The notes below the pieces were generated by a model. The model was not told where the DNA came from. It ran no database searches and saw only the letters and a program-made list of their open reading frames with translations. A stretch of DNA of 64,000 bases from Thiomonas sp. X19 (GTDB lineage: Bacteria > Pseudomonadota > Gammaproteobacteria > Burkholderiales > Burkholderiaceae_C), in the NCBI RefSeq assembly GCF_900089495.1, contig NZ_LT605203.1, forward strand, positions 4,575,459-4,639,458, written 5' to 3'. How positions within the stretch are numbered: position 1 is the stretch's first letter; each line of letters opens with the position of its first letter. The position numbers and the translations under genes were made by a program. Shown here one piece after another: positions 34,450-42,214 of this stretch.

Positions 34450-34746
34450 ATGTCCAAGATGAAGGACATCAAAGACCCTATGCTTCCTGCGCTCAACGCC
34501 CAGGAGCTTGGGCACGCCCTGCGCGCAGAGCGCAAGGCGCGCGGCCTGAGCCAGGCGGCGCTTGCGCAAACCATCGGCAGAAAGCGCCAGACCATCGTCG
34601 CCCTGGAGGCTGGGCGCAACGTCAGCCTCTATACGCTGTTCGCCGCGCTGGCCGCCCTGGGCAAGGGGTTGCTGATCCAGGATGCCCGGCTCGACCCGGC
34701 TCGGCTGCAGGAGCTGTTCCCCGATGATGAAGATCAAGGAACTTGA
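34450..34746 (+). CDS. hipB: HipB-like HTH antitoxin/repressor
   Basis: A 98-aa protein with an XRE-type helix-turn-helix: LGHALRAERKARGLSQAALA, then GRKRQTIVALEAGRNVSLYTL. It precedes and overlaps a HipA-like kinase gene (overlap about 23 nt), the standard hipBA arrangement. It should bind the upstream palindrome and neutralise the kinase. Position inside the tra operon, between traG and traF, is unusual. Confidence 0.85.
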   Translation: MSKMKDIKDPMLPALNAQELGHALRAERKARGLSQAALAQTIGRKRQTIVALEAGRNVSLYTLFAALAALGKGLLIQDARLDPARLQELFPDDEDQGT

Positions 34747-36082
34747 AGTCTCCACCCCACAGGGGATGGCGGGGCCACTGCGCCGCGAGTCGCAGTACGT
34801 CTTCAACTACGGCCGCGGCGTTGACCCCTCCTGCGAGATTTCTCTGACCATGCCGCTGCGTGCGCAGAGCTATGCCGGGAACGTGTTGCCGCCCATTTTC
34901 ACGATGAACCGGCCCGAGGGCTGGCTGGCGCAGGAACTCGTGCGCCGCATGGCCAGGCTCGGCCCGATGGACGACATGCGCTTGCTGGCCATCACCGGTG
35001 AGCACCAGATCGGCAGGCTGAATTTCAAAGAGCCCGGACAGACTGATATCAGGCGCCAGGCCCGGATCGGGCTGCGCGAGATTCTGTCCGCCGGATCGTC
35101 CGCCGAGGTCTTCGCCTTTCTGGTCGATCAATACATCGATTCAGGGATTTCCGGTGTCCAGCCCAAGATCATGGCCCCCGATGCCGACAGGCTGCCGCCC
35201 CCGGCCGACCGGACGACCGCCAGCGTGGCCGATCTGATCGTCAAGTCAGGCGGCGCGCAATATCCCGATCTGGCCGTCAATGAATTTCTCTGCATGAGCG
35301 CCGCGCGTCATGCCGGGCTGCAAACGCCCGAATTCTGGTTGTCCAATGATCGCCAGCTCTTTGTCATGAAGCGCTTTGACATCACACCAGAGGGCAGCCG
35401 ACTGGGTTTTGAGGACATGGCCGTGCTCATGGGCAAGCCAGCCGACCCCTATGGCCGCTATAAGTATGAGGGCAGCTACGAGAACATCGCCCGCGCGCTG
35501 CATCTGTATTGCGGCGCCGAGACGCCCCAGTCCCTGGGCCGACTGTTCGCGAGCTTGGCCCTGTCCATGATGGTGCGCAACGGCGATGCGCACCTCAAGA
35601 ACTTCGGCGTGCTGTACGACCATCCGCACGCCATGCAGCCGCCCCGGCTTGCGCCCGTCTACGACGTGGTGACGACCACGGCCTACAGCTATGCCGACAC
35701 CCGCACTGGAAGAGAACTGACCGACCGCACCCTGGCGCTCAAACTCGCAGGGTCGAAGTCCTACCCCTCCCGCGAGGAACTGATGGACTTCGGGCGGGTG
35801 ATCTGCAACGTCAATCGCCCTGGTGAAGTCATCGAACGCATCGCCGAAGGCATGACGCGGGCGCTTCAAGAGCACGGCGAGCTGCTGTCCAGCCCCATGC
35901 GGGACCTCATTCACCGGGAGTGGGATGCCGGAAGAGTGGGCTACGCGCCCATCGTGTCCAGGACGGCGCAGTCCCTCTCTCCAATCGAGAGAGCAAGCCC
36001 AGACGCCCCCGCCGATGACAGTGGTACGAAGGCGCAACCCGCCCACCGCCGAAGGAGCACGCGCCGCGACCTGAACCGCTGA
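34724..36082 (+). CDS. hipA: HipA-family serine/threonine kinase toxin
   Basis: The 452-aa protein has the HipA features: SGVQPK (about residues 143-148, the flexible phosphate-binding loop with the autophosphorylated serine), MVRNGDAHLKNFGVLYD (catalytic Asp and Asn) and LAPVYDVV (the metal-binding Asp). E. coli HipA phosphorylates glutamyl-tRNA synthetase and stops translation. The N-terminal domain (about residues 1-130) resembles the PF13657 couple domain. Two adjacent ATGs (34724, 34727) can start it; GGAG lies about 10 nt upstream. It may stabilise the element by post-segregational killing or delay growth after transfer. Confidence 0.88.
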   Translation: MMKIKELEVSTPQGMAGPLRRESQYVFNYGRGVDPSCEISLTMPLRAQSYAGNVLPPIFTMNRPEGWLAQELVRRMARLGPMDDMRLLAITGEHQIGRLNFKEPGQTDIRRQARIGLREILSAGSSAEVFAFLVDQYIDSGISGVQPKIMAPDADRLPPPADRTTASVADLIVKSGGAQYPDLAVNEFLCMSAARHAGLQTPEFWLSNDRQLFVMKRFDITPEGSRLGFEDMAVLMGKPADPYGRYKYEGSYENIARALHLYCGAETPQSLGRLFASLALSMMVRNGDAHLKNFGVLYDHPHAMQPPRLAPVYDVVTTTAYSYADTRTGRELTDRTLALKLAGSKSYPSREELMDFGRVICNVNRPGEVIERIAEGMTRALQEHGELLSSPMRDLIHREWDAGRVGYAPIVSRTAQSLSPIERASPDAPADDSGTKAQPAHRRRSTRRDLNR

Positions 36083-36087
36083 GCTTC

Positions 36088-36136
36088 CCGGCCCCACCCC
36101 GCAGAGTCAGGGCAATCACCGCGCACCTCCGCGCGG
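36088..36136 (+). promoter_or_regulatory. Dispersed module motif, copy 6, with short hairpin (upstream of traF)
   Basis: CCGGCCCCACCC-CGCAGAGTCAGGGC is followed by a 6-bp stem CCGCGC (36119-36124) and GCGCGG (36131-36136). A CAGGAG ribosome binding site comes 13 nt before the traF ATG. Confidence 0.75.
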
Positions 36137-36148
36137 CAGGAGCCCTGA

Positions 36149-36730
36149 ATGAGCATCCCCTACGCCATCGAACAAGCGCTCGCCCTTCAGCGGAAGCCGC
36201 GCTGGAATCGCCTGCTCATTCCCATCGCGGCGCTGGCCGCGACCGCCCTGGCCATCAACGTCCTGTGGTGGTGCGGCTGGCGGGTCAACTGGACGGAAAG
36301 CGAGCCGCTCGGCCTATACCGCCTGCTGCCCGTCACTGCAGATTCCCGCATCATCCGGAGCGAACGCGCCGAGTTCTGCCCGCCGCCAACCATCACGCCG
36401 CAGGCTTTCCCCTTCTACATGAAAGGCGACTGTCCAGGCGGCGGCATGCCGATGTTCAAACAGATTGTCGGTCTGCCCGGCGACCGCATCACCGTCACCC
36501 CGCAAGCCGTGACCGTCAACGGCAAGGCGCTTGCCCACAGCGGCCAGCTTCCCGGCTCCCCGAGTTTTCCACGGGTCCATCTCCCGTACCAGCACGGCAC
36601 ATTCACCCTAGGCCCCGATCAGTTCTGGGTGTATGGCAGCGGCGCGCGCCCCGCGCTGGCCGCCCAGAGCTTCGACAGCCGCTACTGGGGGCCGATCACC
36701 CGAAATGACATTCGCCGCATCACCCGCTGA
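36149..36730 (+). CDS. traF: TraF, conjugative transfer signal peptidase (S26)
   Basis: The 193-aa protein has an N-terminal membrane span (LIPIAALAATALAINVLWW) and the S26 catalytic Ser in NWTESEPLGLYR (Ser51), with the general-base Lys in MFKQIVGLPGD (Lys104). A C-terminal YGSGARPALAAQSFDSRYWG box matches TraF/LepB box E. RP4 TraF matures and cyclises the TrbC pilin. Its last codons and stop lie in a 67-bp stretch that is duplicated in front of trbF at 51626-51692. Confidence 0.92.
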   Translation: MSIPYAIEQALALQRKPRWNRLLIPIAALAATALAINVLWWCGWRVNWTESEPLGLYRLLPVTADSRIIRSERAEFCPPPTITPQAFPFYMKGDCPGGGMPMFKQIVGLPGDRITVTPQAVTVNGKALAHSGQLPGSPSFPRVHLPYQHGTFTLGPDQFWVYGSGARPALAAQSFDSRYWGPITRNDIRRITR

Positions 36731-36782
36731 TGCAGTTGTCCCCGCCCCGCAGAGTCAGGGCAGGGCGCCAACGTCTGGCGCC
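36716..36782 (+). promoter_or_regulatory. Dispersed module motif, copy 7, in a 67-bp duplicated segment (upstream of trbC)
   Basis: TTGTCCCCGCCC-CGCAGAGTCAGGGC-A (from 36736) is followed by the hairpin GGCGCCA-ACGTC-TGGCGCC (36764-36782). The whole 36716-36782 segment, including the last traF codons, recurs at 51626-51692 with 4 mismatches. Confidence 0.85.
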
Positions 36783-36808
36783 CCCTTCCCAACCTGAAAG
36801 GTCTCCTC

Positions 36809-37162
36809 ATGAAACGTCTCAAACTGCTTTCCATCCATCACCGCCTGCGCGCCGCCGTCGTGCGCCGCCTGGTTCTGGCCTCCGCCGTATTCGCCGCCAC
36901 CATGGCCGACGCTTTCGCCACCGGCGCCGGCGGCCTGCCGTGGGACAGTGCGGTCAGTACCCTGCAGAACGACCTGACCGGCCCGGTGGCCACGGCCATC
37001 AGCGTCATCGCCTTTCTGGCTGCGGGCGCCGCCCTGGTGTTCGGCGAAGAACTCGGCGGCATCGCCAAGAAAGCGCTGTATGTGGTGCTCGGCGTGGCGT
37101 TCATCGTTCTGGGCAACAAATTCCTCCAGGTGCTCGGACTGACCGGCGCCCTGGTGTTCTGA
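36809..37162 (+). CDS. trbC: TrbC pilin (VirB2 family)
   Basis: The 117-aa prepilin has an N-terminal signal region (VRRLVLASAVFAATMADAFA) with a cleavage point near residue 38, then two hydrophobic helices (GPVATAISVIAFLAAGAALVFG and ALYVVLGVAFIVLGNKFLQVL) separated by a short loop. Size and layout match VirB2/TrbC pilins, which are trimmed and, in RP4, circularised by TraF. traF lies directly upstream, which supports this. Confidence 0.9.
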   Translation: MKRLKLLSIHHRLRAAVVRRLVLASAVFAATMADAFATGAGGLPWDSAVSTLQNDLTGPVATAISVIAFLAAGAALVFGEELGGIAKKALYVVLGVAFIVLGNKFLQVLGLTGALVF

Positions 37163-37164
37163 AC

Positions 37165-37359
37165 ATGATGCATCCCGCCCTCTCACAGGCCGGGCAAGGC
37201 GGGGAGGCGACTCCCCGCCCCGCGCTGCCCGAAGTCCTGATCGCCGTCGTGCAGGCCCTGGTCGAGCAGGGCTGGGAGCTGCCGCAGATTGTGGCGGCGC
37301 TGCGCCATACGGCCGACCTCACCGAATTCACTGACCGCGTGACCGGAGTTCCGCAATGA
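37165..37359 (+). CDS. Small protein between trbC and trbD
   Basis: A 64-aa protein starts 2 nt after trbC and ends overlapping the trbD ATG by 4 nt, so it is part of the translationally coupled chain. The sequence (ALPEVLIAVVQALVEQGWELPQIVA) suggests one amphipathic helical domain. No family is recognised. A homologue is not present in RP4 at this position, as far as I recall. Confidence 0.6.
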   Translation: MMHPALSQAGQGGEATPRPALPEVLIAVVQALVEQGWELPQIVAALRHTADLTEFTDRVTGVPQ

Positions 37360-37655
37360 ACGACACCAAAACCCCGATCCATGATTCGCTCAACCGGCCC
37401 ATCCTGATGATGGGCGGCGAACGCCAACTGGTGCTGCTGCTCGCCATCGTGGCCGGCATTTTCATCTTCTCGCTGGCCAAGCTCTGGGCCGCCGTCATCG
37501 GCGTCACGCTGTGGATGGTCGGCCAATGGGCGCTGTCCCGTGCCGCAGCCTACGACCCCATCCTGTCAAAAACCGGCGGCAGGCTGCTGAAGTACCGCCG
37601 CCACTACCCCGCGCAGGCCAGCCCCTTCGCCAAGGATCGGGAGGTGCGGTCATGA
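37356..37655 (+). CDS. trbD: TrbD (VirB3 family)
   Basis: The 99-aa protein begins DTKTPIHDSLNRPILMMGGE, the conserved TrbD/VirB3 entry, with a hydrophobic hairpin (LVLLLAIVAGIFIFSLAKLWAAVIGVTL split in two spans). It is a bitopic inner-membrane protein that works with the TrbE ATPase. It overlaps trbE by 4 nt. Confidence 0.92.
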   Translation: MNDTKTPIHDSLNRPILMMGGERQLVLLLAIVAGIFIFSLAKLWAAVIGVTLWMVGQWALSRAAAYDPILSKTGGRLLKYRRHYPAQASPFAKDREVRS

Positions 37656-40102
37656 TGGCGCTCAAGGAGTTCCGCTCGGCCGCCTACGGCCTGCCCGACC
37701 TGCTGCCCTGGGCGGCGCTGGTGGACAACGGCATCGTGCTGACCAAGAGCGGTGGCCTGATGGCGGCCTGGGAATATCACGGCCCCGATCTGGACTCTTC
37801 CACACAGGAAGAACTCGGCGCCATGTCCGCCCGGGTCAACGCGGCCCTGAGACTGGGGGACGGCTGGGTGCTGCATTGCGACGCCGTGCGCGCGCCCGCG
37901 CCGGGCTACGCCCCGCCCGGCGCATTCCCCGACCGCACCACCCGGCTGATCGACGACGCCCGCCGCAACAGCCACGAGCACAGCTTCGTGGGCTACCGCA
38001 GTCGCTTCATCCTCACCGTCACCTGGTTCCCCATGCCCGATGCCGCGAGCAAAACGGCCGATCTGTTCGTCGAGGGCCGGGTCAAGGCCACGGCCCACCG
38101 CAATCTGGAGCGCTTCAAGGAACAAATCCGGGAGATGGAATCCCGCCTCTCCACCCTGCTGACCATCCACCGTCTCAAAGACCGCATCGACCTGCGTACC
38201 GGCGCCATCGACAGCCCCCTTCTCGCGCACCTGGAACAGTGCGTCAGCCTGTTGCCGGATCATCGCCCCTTCCGTATGGCACAAGTGCCCATGTATCTGG
38301 ACGCCGTGCTCGGCCAGCACGACTTCACCACCGGCTTCATCCCCCGCATCGGCCGCCGCAGCATGTCCTGCATCGCCCTGACCGGCCTGCCGCCGGAGAG
38401 CTTCCCCGGAATCCTGGACATGCTCTCAAGGCTGCCCGTGTCCTACCGCTGGAGCAGCCGCTTCATCTACCTCGATCCGGGGCAGGCCGAGAAGACGCTG
38501 AACAAATACCGCAGCAAGTGGGCGCAAAAGCGCAAGAGCATGATGAACCTGCTGCGCGAGAACGCCGGCGGCCAGGCTACTCACATCAACGCCGACGCGG
38601 ACCGTATGGCGAACGACGCCGTGCAGGCGCTGGCCGAGGCCTCCAGCGGCATGGTGCTGTTCGGCTACTACGCCAGCGTCCTGCTGCTCTCGCACGAAGA
38701 CCCGGAAATCCTGGACGAATCCACCCGGGAGATGGTCAAGCTCATCGAGAACCGCGGCTTCGGCGCCCGTGTGGAGGACGTGAACGCGGTCGAGGCCTAT
38801 CTCGGCACGCTGCCCGGCAACACCGCCGCCAATGTGCGTCGCCCCATCCTCCATACGCTCAACCTGGCCCACCTGCTGCCGCTGACCGCCGTCTGGGCCG
38901 GGCCAGAGCACAACCCCTGCCCGTTCTACCCGCCGAACAGCCCGCCGCTGCTGCAGGCCAAGACCGACGGCGGCACGCCCTTCACCCTCAGCCTGCACGC
39001 GGGCGATCTGGGTCACACCGCCATCCTCGGCCCGACCGGCGCCGGGAAGAGCACGCTGCTCGCTCTCGTGGCGGCGCAGCAGTTCCGTTATCCCGGTGCG
39101 CAGGTCTTCGCCTTCGACAAGGGCTATTCCATGCTGCCGCTGTGCTGGGCGGCAGGCGGCGAGCACTACGACATCGCGGGCGAGCAGGGCGACCTGGCGT
39201 TCTGCCCCCTTGGCCGGGTGGATGAACCGAACGAGCGCGTGTGGGCCGCCGAATGGCTGGAACAACTCTGCGAGCTGCAGGGCGTCAAGATGCTGCCTCA
39301 CCACCGCCAGGAGCTGTTCCGCGCGATCACCCAGCTCGGCGCTTCAACCGACCGCATGGCGCAGCGCACCCTGACCAACTTTCTGGTACTGCTGCAGGAT
39401 CAGAGCCTGCGTGAAGCCCTGCAGGCCTACACCCTGCGCGGCATGGCCGGCCACCTGCTCGATGCCGAAACCGACAGCCTGGGGCAGGATGTGTTTCAGG
39501 TCTTCGAGATGGAGCATCTGATGAACAAGGGCGACAAGCTCGTGCTGCCGGTGCTGACCTATCTGTTCCACCGCATCGAGCAGCGCTTCAAAGGCCAGCC
39601 CACGCTGCTGATCCTTGATGAAGCCTGGATCATGCTCAGCCATCCCGCCTTCAAGGCCAAGATCCGGGAATGGCTCAAAGTCTTGCGCAAGGCCAACACG
39701 GCAGTCGTGTTCGCCACCCAGTCGCTGACCGACCTGACGCGCTCGGGCATTGCCGACGTGATCTTCGAGTCCTGCCCGACCAAGATCTTTCTGCCCAACC
39801 CCGAGGCCGAGACCGAGAACATCAAACCGCTGTATGAGGCCGTCGGTCTCAACGCCCGGCAAATCCAGATTCTGGCCTTTGCCACCCCGAAGCGCCAGTA
39901 CTACGTCATGCACCCGGACGGGCGCCGCCTGTTCGACCTCGGCCTGACCGGCCCCGAACTGGCCTTCGTCGGGGCCAGCGGCAAAACCGACATCGCGCGC
40001 ATCCGTGAACTGCGCGACACCCTTGGCAATGCGTGGCCCGCCCAGTGGTTGCGCGAACGCGGCCAGTCAGAGGCCGCACAACTTTGGGAGTCTTACACAT
40101 GA
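37652..40102 (+). CDS. trbE: TrbE, VirB4-type secretion ATPase
   Basis: The 816-aa protein is the large conjugation ATPase. The N-terminal CagE/VirB4 domain (SAAYGLPDLLPWAALVDNG) is followed by Walker A GPTGAGKST (about residues 459-467) and Walker B LLILDEAWIML (about 650-660), then the Q-motif FATQSLTDL. It energises pilus biogenesis and substrate translocation with TrbB and TraG. The stop overlaps the next ATG (ATGA). Confidence 0.95.
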   Translation: MMALKEFRSAAYGLPDLLPWAALVDNGIVLTKSGGLMAAWEYHGPDLDSSTQEELGAMSARVNAALRLGDGWVLHCDAVRAPAPGYAPPGAFPDRTTRLIDDARRNSHEHSFVGYRSRFILTVTWFPMPDAASKTADLFVEGRVKATAHRNLERFKEQIREMESRLSTLLTIHRLKDRIDLRTGAIDSPLLAHLEQCVSLLPDHRPFRMAQVPMYLDAVLGQHDFTTGFIPRIGRRSMSCIALTGLPPESFPGILDMLSRLPVSYRWSSRFIYLDPGQAEKTLNKYRSKWAQKRKSMMNLLRENAGGQATHINADADRMANDAVQALAEASSGMVLFGYYASVLLLSHEDPEILDESTREMVKLIENRGFGARVEDVNAVEAYLGTLPGNTAANVRRPILHTLNLAHLLPLTAVWAGPEHNPCPFYPPNSPPLLQAKTDGGTPFTLSLHAGDLGHTAILGPTGAGKSTLLALVAAQQFRYPGAQVFAFDKGYSMLPLCWAAGGEHYDIAGEQGDLAFCPLGRVDEPNERVWAAEWLEQLCELQGVKMLPHHRQELFRAITQLGASTDRMAQRTLTNFLVLLQDQSLREALQAYTLRGMAGHLLDAETDSLGQDVFQVFEMEHLMNKGDKLVLPVLTYLFHRIEQRFKGQPTLLILDEAWIMLSHPAFKAKIREWLKVLRKANTAVVFATQSLTDLTRSGIADVIFESCPTKIFLPNPEAETENIKPLYEAVGLNARQIQILAFATPKRQYYVMHPDGRRLFDLGLTGPELAFVGASGKTDIARIRELRDTLGNAWPAQWLRERGQSEAAQLWESYT

Positions 40103-41484
40103 ACAAGCGCTTGTATCCCGTCCTCGCCGCCGCCCTGGCGGCTTCGCCATTGCTGGCGTCTGCGCAGACCTATCCGGCGCCTGCGCCGACCCCCGATCCG
40201 ACAGCGCAGCAGAGCCTGAGCGCGTCCGCGAACCAGAACTCGACCAGCGCCTACAACGGCGGCATGTCCTACTACAACCAACAGGCGTACCAGGCTGCGG
40301 CCAACACCGCGCAGGACATCTCAAGTCAGGATGCGTCCAATGCGGGGAGCGGATACGACGGCATCGGCTACAGCGACGCCTGGCAGCAGGCCGCCGACCA
40401 GGCGCAGTCGGTCGCGACCGGCAACCAGACCCAGGCGGACGCCCAGATTCCGGTGCAGCAGCAAAGCGCCACGTCGCAAGGCGCGTCGTACAACGCCGAA
40501 GTCTCCGCAGCGCCTGCCGTTGCGCAGTCCAACAGCGACGCTGCGCAGTCGGCAGCATCGTCCGGCGCTGCGCAGTCCACCACCAGCATCGCGCAGAGCA
40601 CCGGAGTTCCGCAGGGCCAGCCCACGGTGACGAACCACACCGGCGAATACCTGATCGCCGGGGCCGCGACGCAGGCGGCGATGAACGGACTCTCCGTCAC
40701 CGGCTTCACCGCGAACAAGACGGCTTACCAGGACGCGCAGAATGCCGCGTCCTGCGGCAATCCCTGGTGCGCTGCGGGCTGGATGGCGGCCAATGCCGTC
40801 GAACAGAACATCGCCAACGGCGCCTATGCCGCGAACGTCGCCGCCGCACCGGTGCTGGGCACGGCGCTGAATGTCGCCGCCGCTGCCTCCGCGCTGAACA
40901 GCGCCAAGGGCACGCTACAACAGATTCAGTCCATGACCGGCGTGACGCAGGGCCAGACCGCAGGATCGACGAACACCCAGCAGGCGCTTGCGCAGACCAC
41001 GACGCAGACCGGCGTGCAACAAGGGCAGTCCGCAACTGCGGTCAGTGCGGACACGTCCTACACCAGCGCGGCAGACGCCCAGCAGAACGCCTTGGGCGCA
41101 GCGGCCCAGCAGAACCAGAACGCCGCCGTCACCGCGGCGCAGGCCGGGTTGGCCGGACTGAGCGCAGAGTATTCGCGCAACGCCGCCAACCAGATCGCCA
41201 GCTACGACAACGCCCAGGCGCAGTCCACAGGCGATCCCACCTGGACGCAGGCTGCGGGTATCGCGCAAAACGAGGTGGACCAGCAGCAAGGCATTTATGA
41301 CTACCAGCAGAACATCCAGAACCAGGCGATTGCCACCGGGAACACGACTGCGGCACAAGAGAACGCCCTGTCGCCCAGCATCGGCGGCACGCTCAACACC
41401 GCTGCGCAGAACGCCGCAGCGAATCAGTCCAGCACCACATTGCAGAACATCGGCGCGCAAACCGGCGTGCCGCAAGGCCAGTAA
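40099..41484 (+). CDS. Secreted Gln/Ala/Ser-rich repeat protein between trbE and trbJ
   Basis: The 461-aa protein has a clear signal peptide (MNKRLYPVLAAALAASPLLA, then SAQ) and a mature part rich in Gln, Ala, Ser, Thr and Asn. A short motif recurs: TGVPQGQ (about residue 172), TGVTQGQ (about 280), TGVQQGQ (about 305) and TGVPQGQ at the very C terminus. There are only two cysteines in the middle (SCGNPWC). I recognise no family. It is translationally coupled to trbE and takes the place where trbF-type genes follow in RP4. It may be a periplasmic or surface component such as an adhesin, pilus-associated protein or entry-exclusion factor; this is inference. Confidence 0.7.
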   Translation: MNKRLYPVLAAALAASPLLASAQTYPAPAPTPDPTAQQSLSASANQNSTSAYNGGMSYYNQQAYQAAANTAQDISSQDASNAGSGYDGIGYSDAWQQAADQAQSVATGNQTQADAQIPVQQQSATSQGASYNAEVSAAPAVAQSNSDAAQSAASSGAAQSTTSIAQSTGVPQGQPTVTNHTGEYLIAGAATQAAMNGLSVTGFTANKTAYQDAQNAASCGNPWCAAGWMAANAVEQNIANGAYAANVAAAPVLGTALNVAAAASALNSAKGTLQQIQSMTGVTQGQTAGSTNTQQALAQTTTQTGVQQGQSATAVSADTSYTSAADAQQNALGAAAQQNQNAAVTAAQAGLAGLSAEYSRNAANQIASYDNAQAQSTGDPTWTQAAGIAQNEVDQQQGIYDYQQNIQNQAIATGNTTAAQENALSPSIGGTLNTAAQNAAANQSSTTLQNIGAQTGVPQGQ

Positions 41485-41508
41485 CCCTCACCTCGCAGGA
41501 GAACCCTC

Positions 41509-42207
41509 ATGAACCTGAAAAAGTCCACCCTCGCCCTCGCCGCGATCGCCGCCCTCGCCAGCACGCCCGCCCATGCGACCGGCATGATTGCTGGTGCGAC
41601 CTTCCCTGAACAGATCGTGCAGGAACTGACCCTGGTCGAGCAGTACGCCACGCAGGCGCAGCAGCTACAAGCGCAGTTCCAGCAGGTCTACAACCAGGCC
41701 GTGAACATGCAGAACATCCCGGCGCAGCTCTGGCCAAACATCAGTGGCCAGTTGCAGAATCTGGTCAACCTGGTCGGCAATGCCAAAGGCTTGTCGTATG
41801 CCGCGGCGAACACCGTATCGGCGGTGCAAACCCAATTCGGCCAACCCAGTGCAGTGCTGAGCAACTACAACGCCAGCCTGCAGACATGGACGGGAAACCT
41901 GGACAGCCAGATTGCCGATGTGCTCAAGCAATATGGCCTGAATGCATCGAACTTCCAGACCACGCAATCGGCGCTCGCCAGCATCCAGGCCCAGAGCCAG
42001 TCGGCAGGCGGCCGCAAAGCCGTCATGCAGGCTGGCAATCAGATTTCGGCGTTGATGGTCAACCAGATGCAAGGCTTGCAATCCGACATTCAGGCCGGCA
42101 ACCAGGCCATGCTGAACTACATGGCGATGCAGGCGCATACGCAGGTGAACCAGTCCAACAGCGTGACGCCCATCCTGACCGCCCCCACCGGGCCCGGTGC
42201 ATTCTGA
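41509..42207 (+). CDS. trbJ: TrbJ (VirB5-like)
   Basis: The 232-aa protein has a signal peptide (MNLKKSTLALAAIAALASTP, cleaved after HA) and the TrbJ pattern: TFPEQIVQELTLVEQYATQA, IPAQLWPNI, and a glutamine-rich helical C-terminal half (MQGLQSDIQAGNQAMLNYMA). TrbJ is a periplasmic pilus-associated protein, equivalent to VirB5. It is followed closely by trbL. Confidence 0.9.
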   Translation: MNLKKSTLALAAIAALASTPAHATGMIAGATFPEQIVQELTLVEQYATQAQQLQAQFQQVYNQAVNMQNIPAQLWPNISGQLQNLVNLVGNAKGLSYAAANTVSAVQTQFGQPSAVLSNYNASLQTWTGNLDSQIADVLKQYGLNASNFQTTQSALASIQAQSQSAGGRKAVMQAGNQISALMVNQMQGLQSDIQAGNQAMLNYMAMQAHTQVNQSNSVTPILTAPTGPGAF

Positions 42208-42214
42208 AGGAACA

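Noticed and set aside
32733..34619. A 628-codon open frame on the minus strand opposite traG
   Set aside because: It lies entirely antisense to the well-supported traG and hipB genes; its sequence has no recognisable domain, and high GC content keeps such frames open by chance.
37876..39225. A 449-codon plus-strand frame within trbE
   Set aside because: Arg/Pro/Gly-rich shadow of trbE without any domain.
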